From NCBI GenBank assembly GCA_028701555.1, contig JAQVQN010000207.1, positions 1 through 5,057 of the forward strand: 5,057 nt of DNA. Reading direction: 5' to 3'. Below the pieces are notes generated by a model. It searched no databases. It was not told the DNA's origin and saw only the letters and a list, made by a program, of their open reading frames with translations. Source of the DNA: Kiritimatiellia bacterium. Its GTDB lineage: Bacteria; Verrucomicrobiota; Kiritimatiellia; RFP12; UBA1067. The translations under genes were made by a program, and so were the position numbers. Below are positions 1-5,057 of this stretch, in pieces; the stretch's first letter is position 1; each line of letters begins with the position of its first letter.

Positions 1-233
1 CTCTTGACCGTTCCAAGCTGTGGGCGGTTCAGACCCCGCAGGCTTTTAACCTGGAACTTTTTAGACGTGCTTACAAAGAGGTTGCAGCCCAAAAAGTCAC
101 GATAACCGACGAGGCCAGTGCAGTAGAGCTGCTTGGCGAGCCAGTGCGCCTAGTGGAATGGCCGAGGCCTAACATCAAGATCACCACGGCCGAGGATTTG
201 CCTTTGGCTGCCGCCGCGATGAAAATCACCTGA
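1..233 (+). CDS. ispD: 2-C-methyl-D-erythritol 4-phosphate cytidylyltransferase, C-terminal part
   Basis: This is the 3' end of a gene cut by the window edge; the first full codon is at position 3 and the TGA is at 231-233, leaving 76 residues. IspD transfers CMP from CTP to methylerythritol 4-phosphate, the third step of the cytosolic MEP route to isoprenoid precursors. Visible family signatures are WAVQTPQAF (fragment residues 7-15), TDEASA (35-40) and NIKITTAEDLPLA (57-69). These correspond in order to the conserved TPQ-F, TDEAS and NIK-T-PEDL-LA blocks of the C-terminal half of IspD proteins. The protein ends soon after the last block, as in single-domain IspD, so there is no sign of an IspDF fusion. 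Only 16 bases separate it from the phosphoesterase gene, which suggests co-transcription. The N-terminal nucleotide-binding half is outside the window. The identification is firm. Confidence 0.94.
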   Translation, partial: LDRSKLWAVQTPQAFNLELFRRAYKEVAAQKVTITDEASAVELLGEPVRLVEWPRPNIKITTAEDLPLAAAAMKIT

Positions 234-249
234 CAAATTTTTAAAGGTC

Positions 250-978
250 ATGGACAAAAAGTACGCAATTCTCGGTGATATTCACTCGAATCTGGAAGCG
301 CTTAATGCGGTTGTAGAAGACGCTAGGGCAAAGGGGGTCACAGACTTCGTTTGTGTGGGCGACGTTGTCGGCTATAATGCCAGTCCGTCTCAATGTATCA
401 AGGTTATCCGCGAGCTGGGCTGTGTGACGGTGCGCGGTAACCATGACCACTACTGCTCGTATAACGAGAGTTTAGACGATTTCCAGCCCTTGGCCGCCAG
501 CGTGATTGCCTGGACTAGGCGTCAGTTGACGGAAGATGATGCTAAATGGCTGCATGAACTGCCTTATCACAAGGCTTACGGTGGGTTCACCCTGGTTCAT
601 AGCACGTTGGACATGCCCGAACGTTGGGGATATGTCTTTGATACGCTGGCAGCGGAAGCCAACTTCAACTACCAGGTGACCTCGCTATGTTTTCACGGGC
701 ACACGCATGTGCCGATGATTTACGAAAAGCAGCGAGATATCCTGAGAGTAGAGCCGTGCAAGATCAAGATGGTTTTCGGGCAGAAGTTTTTCATTAATGT
801 TGGCAGTGTCGGGCAGCCGCGGGACAATGATCCGCGCAGTTCTTACGTTGTATACTGCGTAAAGCACAAAGAGATAGAGTTTGTGCGGGTGCCTTACGAT
901 TTGCAGACTTCAATGGAAAAAAACATAAAGGCCGGGTTGCCTGAGAGGCTTGCGACAAGGCTGTCGCTGGGAAGGTAA
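250..978 (+). CDS. YfcE/MJ0936-like calcineurin-type metallophosphoesterase
   Basis: This is a 242-residue predicted cytosolic metal-dependent phosphoesterase. Metal-ligand motifs appear in the family order: GDIHSN (residues 9-14), GDVVGY (37-42), GNHDHY (63-68), VHST (116-119) and FHGHTH (148-153), followed by GSVGQPRD (185-192), which is typical of the small YfcE/Metallophos_2 group. All expected Asp/His/Asn ligands are present, so it should be active. The natural substrate cannot be read from the sequence; family members hydrolyse phosphodiesters or phosphomonoesters in vitro. ATG 250 is the only sensible start, because it places the first motif at residue 9 and no in-frame start lies between it and the upstream gene. 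Its AAAGG (243-247) is only two bases from the ATG, an unusually tight ribosome-binding spacing, so translation may depend partly on coupling with ispD. There is no signal peptide or membrane segment. It could equally be labelled a generic phosphatase. Confidence 0.9.
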   Translation: MDKKYAILGDIHSNLEALNAVVEDARAKGVTDFVCVGDVVGYNASPSQCIKVIRELGCVTVRGNHDHYCSYNESLDDFQPLAASVIAWTRRQLTEDDAKWLHELPYHKAYGGFTLVHSTLDMPERWGYVFDTLAAEANFNYQVTSLCFHGHTHVPMIYEKQRDILRVEPCKIKMVFGQKFFINVGSVGQPRDNDPRSSYVVYCVKHKEIEFVRVPYDLQTSMEKNIKAGLPERLATRLSLGR

Positions 979-1048
979 ATGTCCGCAGCCCGGCAACTGT
1001 TCCGGTGGTGTGCGGCCGCACGGCAGCCGCTAAAATGGACGGGATGAA

Positions 1049-2401
1049 ATGGCCGCGCTGAATTATCTACATAAACTGGCGGAACGGCGCCGTTTTGGCA
1101 TAAAGCCCGGTTTGGAAAAGATCAGGGCTCTGCTTGACATGCTGGGTAACCCCGAACGCGAGATGGCCGCCATCCACATCGCCGGTACTAACGGCAAGGG
1201 TTCGGTAGCAGCCTTGTGCGACTCTGTGCTGCGTTGCGCGGGTTATAATGTCGGGCGTTATACTTCTCCGCACCTGATCTGTCTCAATGAGCGTTTCATG
1301 GTTAACGGTCAGCCGGCCAGTGACGAAGCTCTGGAATCCGCAGCCCGCCCGGTCGAGTCCGCGGCTATCGCGGTGGAAAAAGATTTGGGTAGCGAGGTCA
1401 CATTTTTCGAGGCTTTGACAGCGGTCGCGTTCATTTTGTTCCGCGAACGAGGTGTCAAGCTCACTGTGCTTGAAACCGGACTGGGAGGACGATGGGACGC
1501 TACGAATGTTGTGGTGCCGATGGTGTCCGTGATCACTCGTATCGCCTTGGACCACTGTGCCTGGTTAGGCGACACGCTGGCCGCTGTGGCGGCTGAAAAG
1601 GCTGGCATTATAAAACCCGGCAGGCCGGTGGTCTGCGCAGCCATGCCCGATGAGGCGCACGCTGTAATCACGTCCGTGGCTGCGGAAAAGCGCGCTCTGC
1701 TAGTGGATGTGGCGGAGGCTGTGTCTGTAAGAGTGTGTAAGTCAGGGTTGGGTGGCCAGACGGTGCAGATATCAACTCAGTTGCGTAATCTGCCGCCGGT
1801 CAGATTGCCTTTGGCCGGCACTTTCCAGGTTGAGAATGTCTGTGTGGCTGTTGCGGCGCTTGACAGCGTCACATCCTGCGGTCTTGAGATACCTGACGAG
1901 GCGTATGTGCAGGGCTTGGCGGGCGTGTGCTGGCCGGGGCGTTTTCATTTGGTTTCGGAAAAACCTCCGGTTGTGGTCGACGGAGCCCACAATCCCGACG
2001 GGGCACGGGCGCTGCGTACGGCTTTGAAGGGCTGCGGGATTAAGTCTGGTGTGGCACTGGTGGCTGGGTTTTGCGGGGACAAGGACATCCTTGCGCTTTT
2101 GCGCGAACTGGCTCCTGTAGTGAAGAGAGCTTGGGCGGTCAAGGTTCCCAGTGCGCGTTCAGTATCGGAAGAAGAGACGGCAGGAATGATGCGCATGGCC
2201 GGTATCGGCGAGGTTGTTTCCTGCGGCAGTCTGTCGCGAGGTTTGCTCGAGGCGCGGGAGTGTGCGGCCAACACTGGGGGCGTGGTGGTGGTTTGCGGCT
2301 CGCTCTTTTTGGCGGGTGAGACGCTTCGTGCGCTAGGCGCTTATCCATGGGATCTTGCAAGAGTCGATGAGAATGAGAGTGTAAATGGGGCAGGGGGATA
2401 G
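1049..2401 (+). CDS. folC: Bifunctional folylpolyglutamate synthase / dihydrofolate synthase
   Basis: This 450-residue Mur-ligase-family enzyme joins L-glutamate to dihydropteroate and/or to folates using ATP. The length fits the family (about 420-450). Landmarks in order are the P-loop AGTNGKGS (45-52), TSPHL (72-76), FFEALTA (119-125), ETGLGGRWDATN (142-153), the LDH segment (167-169) and EKAGIIKPG (183-191). The Lys of the last motif is the one carbamylated in characterised FolC proteins. DGAHNPDGA (311-319) opens the C-terminal ligase domain. ATG 1049 is preferred because GGACGGGA lies just upstream and other nearby ATGs (1035, 1044) are in different frames. Whether both activities are present cannot be decided from motifs alone. 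The gene follows the phosphoesterase after 70 bases and precedes the NUDIX gene by 23 bases, all on one strand, so it probably belongs to one transcription unit. Nothing looks degraded. Confidence 0.97.
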   Translation: MAALNYLHKLAERRRFGIKPGLEKIRALLDMLGNPEREMAAIHIAGTNGKGSVAALCDSVLRCAGYNVGRYTSPHLICLNERFMVNGQPASDEALESAARPVESAAIAVEKDLGSEVTFFEALTAVAFILFRERGVKLTVLETGLGGRWDATNVVVPMVSVITRIALDHCAWLGDTLAAVAAEKAGIIKPGRPVVCAAMPDEAHAVITSVAAEKRALLVDVAEAVSVRVCKSGLGGQTVQISTQLRNLPPVRLPLAGTFQVENVCVAVAALDSVTSCGLEIPDEAYVQGLAGVCWPGRFHLVSEKPPVVVDGAHNPDGARALRTALKGCGIKSGVALVAGFCGDKDILALLRELAPVVKRAWAVKVPSARSVSEEETAGMMRMAGIGEVVSCGSLSRGLLEARECAANTGGVVVVCGSLFLAGETLRALGAYPWDLARVDENESVNGAGG

Positions 2402-2424
2402 GGAATAGGTTTTAGGGTTTGCTG

Positions 2425-2907
2425 ATGAGAGACAAAAATATGGTTGAGGTTTTGGCGCGGGGAGTATGCGTGGTTGACGGGATGATGCTGCTGTGTTACG
2501 GACGGCAATCTGGGGTGCGGTATTTGCCAGGCGGGCATGTCGAGTTTGGCGAGTGCGCACGTGTGGCGTTGAAGCGCGAGATGCTGGAAGAGACAGGTCT
2601 TGAAGCGCGGGCGGGACGTTTCCTTGGGTGTTGTGAGCATGCCTTCGTTCAGAACGGTGTGTCACACGCGGAAGTCAACATGATATTCGAAATGGGGTTG
2701 TCCGGTGTTTCAGTTTGCAAGGAAGTTGTCGCGTCTGAAGAGTGGATCGGGTTCCAGTGGCAACCGCTGGAACGCCTGGGCGAGGCGGGCATGCAGCCTG
2801 CCGCATTAAGCGAGTTGCTGCCTAAATGGATTAAAAAACCTGGAGGTCACTGTGTGACCGGTGACAATTGGTCACATGCAGTCGCAGAACGCAACCCTAG
2901 TCTGTGA
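2425..2907 (+). CDS. NUDIX hydrolase (MutT/ADP-ribose pyrophosphatase-like)
   Basis: This is a 160-residue predicted cytosolic pyrophosphohydrolase of the NUDIX superfamily, which cleaves nucleoside diphosphates linked to another group. The NUDIX box (residues 37-59, from GGHVEFGE to LEETGL) matches the GX5EX7REUXEEXGU pattern at every position, including the RE-x-x-EE metal-binding residues, so catalysis should be intact. An N-terminal ARGVCVVDGMMLLC strand precedes it, and FLGCCEHAF and HAEVNMIFEM follow, as in the 'YLPGGH-EFGE' subgroup. The substrate is undetermined. ATG 2425 is chosen because AGGG (2414-2417) sits seven bases upstream; an in-frame TTG at 2419 and ATG at 2440 are alternatives. 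The domain fold seems complete by about LLPKWI (residues 131-136). The last 24 or so residues are low in recognisable conservation and their codons carry the GTCAC dyads, so this tail may have been altered at the boundary with the acquired DNA. Confidence 0.88.
   Translation: MRDKNMVEVLARGVCVVDGMMLLCYGRQSGVRYLPGGHVEFGECARVALKREMLEETGLEARAGRFLGCCEHAFVQNGVSHAEVNMIFEMGLSGVSVCKEVVASEEWIGFQWQPLERLGEAGMQPAALSELLPKWIKKPGGHCVTGDNWSHAVAERNPSL
2845..2875. repeat. Paired GTCAC/GTGAC dyads at the end of the NUDIX gene
   Basis: Two adjacent inverted repeats use the same half-site. The first is GGTCAC-TGT-GTGACC (2845-2859, perfect 6-base arms) and the second is GTGAC-AATTG-GTCAC (2861-2875, 5-base arms). 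This gives four GTCAC or GTGAC copies within 31 bases. They lie inside the last codons of the NUDIX reading frame, after the conserved domain. No T-run follows, so this is not a standard intrinsic terminator. A protein-binding site, a recombination arm site or a transcript hairpin would all fit; the sequence does not choose between them. Confidence 0.6.
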
Positions 2908-2918
2908 GTTTGTGGTTA

Positions 2919-2940
2919 TAGGTGTTACCTAGGGTGTAAC
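2919..2940. repeat. Short dyads between the NUDIX gene and the integrase remnant
   Basis: TAGGT-GTT-ACCTA (2919-2931) is a 5-base-arm inverted repeat. It overlaps a second pairing, GTTAC (2924-2928) with GTAAC (2936-2940). The block falls in the 32-base gap between the NUDIX stop codon and the open frame of the integrase remnant, exactly where the truncation junction must lie. Arms this short arise by chance fairly often, so an attachment-site remnant is only a possibility. Confidence 0.3.
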
Positions 2941-3206
2941 TGGCCGTTTCTAGCAATTTCCAGAAAAGCATAAACCCTTTCGAAAAAAGGGTTAAGAAGA
3001 AAGGCGACGTGACGCGGGAGGTCAACCCGCTGACCTTACACAGCCTGCGCCATGCCGCCGCCACCTGGCTTCGGGACGCCGGGGTATCGGAAAGCCTCGC
3101 CATGGAACTGATCGGTCACGATTCCGTGTCGGTTGACCGCTCTTACGTCCACACCTCGCCCGACGCTATGCGGAACGCGCTGAACCGCCTGCCGGCTCTT
3201 TCATAA
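2940..3206 (+). pseudogene. Tyrosine recombinase (phage-type integrase), C-terminal remnant
   Basis: The reading frame is open from 2940 (after a TAA at 2937-2939) to the TAA at 3204-3206, 88 codons. It encodes only the last part of a tyrosine recombinase catalytic domain: HSLRH (34-38) gives the H-x-x-R pair, ELIGHDS (57-62) gives the next His, and SYVHT (68-72) contains the nucleophilic Tyr 69. The first catalytic Arg, the Lys-bearing beta-hairpin and the whole core-binding and arm-binding N-terminus are missing; full integrases are about 300-400 residues. Integrase-like sequence starts by about 2970 (NPFEKRV-type region), so the break lies near 2907-2970. A GTG at 3009 with AAAGG just upstream could start a 65-residue peptide, but it would lack an active site. 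The remnant marks former mobile DNA. Its C-terminal style recalls integrases of the Verrucomicrobiota and relatives, from memory only. Confidence 0.85.
2973..2993. repeat. 8-base inverted repeat inside the integrase remnant
   Basis: AACCCTTT (2973-2980) and AAAGGGTT (2986-2993) are perfect complements around a five-base loop. The sequence after the stem on the + strand is purine-rich with no T-run, and on the - strand only a weak T-rich stretch follows. A hairpin is possible but an intrinsic terminator is not supported. It overlaps codons of the integrase-like frame near the inferred truncation point. Confidence 0.45.
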
Positions 3207-3269
3207 CGGTTTATTTACAGTGTACTTTTGTAAACCACAGGTTTACCTAATTTGCATAAAGTTAAACCG
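3207..3269. repeat. Nested concentric inverted repeats directly after the integrase stop
   Basis: The inner dyad GTAAACC-ACA-GGTTTAC (3230-3246) has perfect 7-base arms. An outer pair, CGGTTTA (3207-3213) and TAAACCG (3263-3269), is centred on the same base, 3238. Together they give four GGTTTA/TAAACC half-sites arranged symmetrically, with the intervening 16 bases on each side not notably complementary. The block starts one base after the integrase TAA. The arrangement suits binding by a dimer plus flanking subunits, for example a recombinase attachment region or an operator. The outer sites are 23 bases from the inner half-sites (between GGTTTA starts 3208 and 3231), roughly two helical turns. 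The function is inferred only. Confidence 0.65.
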
Positions 3270-3285
3270 ATAACGGATCATGAAA

Positions 3286-3301
3286 GCACTTGCCCAAGTG
3301 C
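3286..3301. repeat. 16-base palindrome upstream of the helicase promoter
   Basis: GCACTTG-CC-CAAGTGC is a perfect inverted repeat with 7-base arms and a two-base centre. It sits about 25 bases upstream of the proposed -35 element of the PLD-helicase gene. The very short centre makes a DNA-binding dimer site more natural than an RNA hairpin, although a six-base stem with a GCCC loop is also possible. No T-run follows, so termination is unlikely. It could serve as an operator for the downstream gene; no regulator is encoded in the window. Confidence 0.5.
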
Positions 3302-3326
3302 GGGGTTTGGTCTAAAGTTCTGAATA

Positions 3327-3355
3327 TTCACAAAAAGTGTCTTGATGCGCATAAA
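3327..3355 (+). promoter_or_regulatory. Candidate sigma70-type promoter for the PLD-helicase gene
   Basis: TTCACA (3327-3332, 5 of 6 to TTGACA) and CATAAA (3350-3355, 4 of 6 to TATAAT) are separated by 17 bases, the optimal distance. Transcription would start near 3362, leaving a leader of about 40 bases before the ATG at 3404. A perfect 10-base palindrome TGAATATTCA (3321-3330) overlaps the -35 box, and ATGCGCAT (3345-3352) overlaps the -10 region. Either could be a repressor site. This is a consensus match only. Confidence 0.4.
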
Positions 3356-3388
3356 TGCATAATGAGCCGTACCGAAACAACTGACAAT

Positions 3389-3394
3389 GGGGAG
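3389..3394 (+). promoter_or_regulatory. Ribosome binding site that favours the ATG at 3404
   Basis: GGGGAG ends nine bases before ATG 3404, a good Shine-Dalgarno position. The other in-frame ATG, at 3362, has no purine-rich block at a suitable distance and would lie at the predicted transcription start. This decides the start chosen for the PLD-helicase gene. Confidence 0.6.
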
Positions 3395-3403
3395 CTAGCA
3401 GGC

Positions 3404-5057
3404 ATGCGGGGAAGTGGACATCCGATATCTGCCTTGCCGCTTTGTGTAAATTCCGGTATCCGCGATAACCATACGCGCGGGGCCGTTGCCGATTTTTTCC
3501 GCGAAAAGATCAAATCCGGATCGCACCTTTCCATCGTTTCCGCTTATTTTACGATCTACGCTTACGATGCACTCAAAGATATTCTCGACCCCATCGATCA
3601 TTTGGACTTCCTGTTTGGCGAGCCTTCCTTCGTTAATCGCCTTGATCCGAGCAAGGATCAGAAGAAAGCCTTCATGATCGACGCCAACGGGCTTGAACTC
3701 GTCAACAAGCTCCAGCAGAAGCGCGTCGCCAAAGAGTGCGCCGCGTGGATCGAGCGCAAGGTGGACATCAAGACCATCAAGCAGTCCAACCTTCTGCACG
3801 GCAAAATGTATCACATCGCCACGCAGGGCGTTGAGGATGCCATTCTCGGCAGCTCCAACTTTACCGTGCATGGCCTCGGCCTTGGCAACGGCGGCAACAA
3901 CATTGAGCTGAACCTCATTGTTGACGGTAACCGCGACCGCCAAGAGCTTAAACAGTGGTTCACCGATCTTTGGAATAACGAGGCGCTGGTGAAGGATGTC
4001 AAAGACGACGTTCTCCAGTATCTTCGCAAGCTCTACTGCAACCACTCGCCGCAGTTCATCTATTATCTCACCCTCTTCCATCTCTTCCGCGATTTCCTCG
4101 ACGGCACCCGCGATCTCGACGATGCCTTGCGGCGCGTGGCGCTCCCGGACACCCGTATCTGGAGAACGCTCTTTTCTTACCAGAAGGACGGCGCGAAAGC
4201 CGCCATCAACAAGATCCTCTCCTTCAACGGTTGCGTTCTGGCCGACAGCGTGGGTCTCGGCAAGACCTTCACGGCCTTGGCCGTCATCAAGTATTTCGAG
4301 CTTCGCAATGAACGCGTGTTGGTCCTGTGCCCGAAAAAGCTCAACCGCAACTGGACCGTATATCGCTCCAACAGCACCCTCAATCCGTTCGTTGATGACC
4401 GGTTCCGCTTTGATGTTCTGCATCACACGGATCTCTCCCGTGAGTCAGGCGCGTCGAATGGCATTTCCCTAGACGATCTCAACTGGGGCGCTTACGACCT
4501 TGTCGTCATCGACGAATCCCACAACTTCCGCAACAACAAGGTCGCCACCCAGCGGCCGGGCGACACCAAGCCGCGCCGCAGCCGCTACCAGCGCCTGATG
4601 GAAGACATCATCTCTTCCGGCGTCCGCACCAAAGTTCTGTTGCTGTCCGCCACGCCGGTCAACAACCAGTTGTCCGACCTGCGCAACCAGATTTCCTTTA
4701 TCGCAGGCGCCGACGTGGCGCGGGACGCCGTTGCCGACGCCGCCTTTACGGAGACCCTCAGCATCGCCTCCGTGAAGGAAACGATGCAGAAGGCGCAGAC
4801 GCACTTCACCAACTGGGCCAAGCGCCCTCCCGATCAGCGCAAGACCCGCGAGCTGATCGCCGCGATCGGCGGCGATTTCTTCAAGCTGTTGGACGGCCTC
4901 AGTATCGCACGCTCCCGCCGCCAGATCGCCTCTTACTATGCGGGCGAGATGAAGCAGCTCGGCGGCTTTCCTAAACGCCCCGCGCCGAAAGCGATACACG
5001 CCCCCATTGATCTGGAATCGCGTTTCCTCTCTTTTGAACAACTGGACATTGAGATCA
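3404..5057 (+). CDS. PLD-nuclease/SNF2-type helicase fusion protein, N-terminal 551 residues
   Basis: The frame stays open from 3284 to the right edge, so the protein is truncated by the window; 551 codons from ATG 3404 are visible. The N-terminal part (about residues 20-220) is a phospholipase D-like nuclease domain: HGK (132-134), GSSNFT (149-154) and N-I-E (166-168) give one HKD-type half-site. An SF2/SNF2 helicase ATPase domain follows. It has a Q-motif-like SYQKDG (Gln 260), Walker A ADSVGLGKT (280-288), motif Ia VLCPKKLNRNW, Walker B IDESH (DESH 370-373) and motif III SATPVNN (415-421). The second RecA-like domain must lie downstream. There is no signal peptide or membrane segment, so it is cytosolic and probably acts on DNA or RNA. 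From memory, proteins of this architecture occur in restriction and defence neighbourhoods beside methyltransferases, which makes anti-phage function a reasonable inference, not a demonstration. It is not the separate-PLD arrangement of DISARM as I know it. CTC-rich leucine codons set it apart from the left-hand genes and suggest transfer. Confidence 0.9.
   Translation, partial: MRGSGHPISALPLCVNSGIRDNHTRGAVADFFREKIKSGSHLSIVSAYFTIYAYDALKDILDPIDHLDFLFGEPSFVNRLDPSKDQKKAFMIDANGLELVNKLQQKRVAKECAAWIERKVDIKTIKQSNLLHGKMYHIATQGVEDAILGSSNFTVHGLGLGNGGNNIELNLIVDGNRDRQELKQWFTDLWNNEALVKDVKDDVLQYLRKLYCNHSPQFIYYLTLFHLFRDFLDGTRDLDDALRRVALPDTRIWRTLFSYQKDGAKAAINKILSFNGCVLADSVGLGKTFTALAVIKYFELRNERVLVLCPKKLNRNWTVYRSNSTLNPFVDDRFRFDVLHHTDLSRESGASNGISLDDLNWGAYDLVVIDESHNFRNNKVATQRPGDTKPRRSRYQRLMEDIISSGVRTKVLLLSATPVNNQLSDLRNQISFIAGADVARDAVADAAFTETLSIASVKETMQKAQTHFTNWAKRPPDQRKTRELIAAIGGDFFKLLDGLSIARSRRQIASYYAGEMKQLGGFPKRPAPKAIHAPIDLESRFLSFEQLDIEI

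Noticed and set aside
1010..1021. 12-base palindrome GTGCGGCCGCAC between the phosphoesterase and folC
   Set aside because: It is a single GC-rich palindrome with no paired site or promoter context and is compatible with chance; the gap is only 70 bases.
1067..1555. A 162-codon open frame on the - strand inside folC
   Set aside because: It is antisense to the conserved P-loop and GLGG regions of folC and has no domain signature.
2973..2993. Intrinsic terminator
   Set aside because: The stem is AT-rich and is followed by purines on the + strand and by only a weak T-rich stretch on the - strand, so it is listed only as an inverted repeat.
3207..3301. CRISPR array or integron attC site
   Set aside because: The repeats are inverted about a single centre, not regularly spaced direct repeats, and the half-sites do not match the RYYYAAC/GTTRRRY boxes of attC.
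3362..3364. In-frame ATG as an earlier start for the PLD-helicase
   Set aside because: It has no ribosome binding site and coincides with the predicted transcription start; the ATG at 3404 has GGGGAG nine bases upstream. It is kept only as an alternative.
2880..3404. tRNA gene or tRNA-derived attachment site near the integrase remnant
   Set aside because: No cloverleaf, T-arm GTTCGA-type motif or CCA-adjacent acceptor stem could be found around the junction on either strand.
3395..4426. A 343-codon open frame on the - strand
   Set aside because: It lies wholly across the PLD-helicase gene, shows no recognisable domain, and is explained by the third-position bias of the true + strand gene, which carries ordered catalytic motifs.
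4469..5041. A 190-codon open frame on the - strand
   Set aside because: It is antisense to the helicase ATPase motifs (DESH, SATP) and its Gly/Ala/Arg/Val-rich product has no recognisable motif; it is a shadow frame.

Overview
The window looks bacterial and falls into two parts. Positions 1 to about 2907 are a compact, same-strand housekeeping run: the 3' end of ispD (isoprenoid synthesis), a YfcE-like metallophosphoesterase, folC (folate polyglutamylation) and a NUDIX hydrolase. Gaps are 16, 70 and 23 bases, so an operon is likely. From about 2940 onward the character changes. There is the 3' remnant of a tyrosine recombinase, then a roughly 200-base non-coding stretch rich in palindromes, then the first 551 codons of a large protein that fuses an N-terminal phospholipase D-like nuclease domain to an SNF2/SF2 helicase. 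That gene runs off the right edge.

Organism: MEP-pathway genes and moderately high GC point to a bacterium, but no phylogenetic marker is present. The C-terminal style of the recombinase remnant (a tail close to 'AMRNALNRLPALS' after the catalytic Tyr) resembles integrases I associate with the Verrucomicrobiota/Kiritimatiellota/Lentisphaerota group. This is a low-confidence guess.

How the parts relate: the left half is ordinary chromosome. The truncated integrase and the change in codon preference (CTC leucine codons become dominant in the helicase gene and are absent from the NUDIX gene) mark the edge of an acquired region. The PLD-helicase is of a type often found in restriction/defence neighbourhoods, so the right edge probably opens into a defence island. 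Its partner genes lie outside the window and cannot be judged here.

The most unusual non-coding signal is a nested, exactly concentric set of inverted repeats (3207-3269, centre 3238) directly after the integrase stop codon. More palindromes and a plausible promoter follow it, leading into the helicase gene. A second cluster of GTCAC/GTGAC dyads sits in the last codons of the NUDIX gene, close to the boundary. I saw no tRNA, rRNA, CRISPR array or complete insertion sequence.
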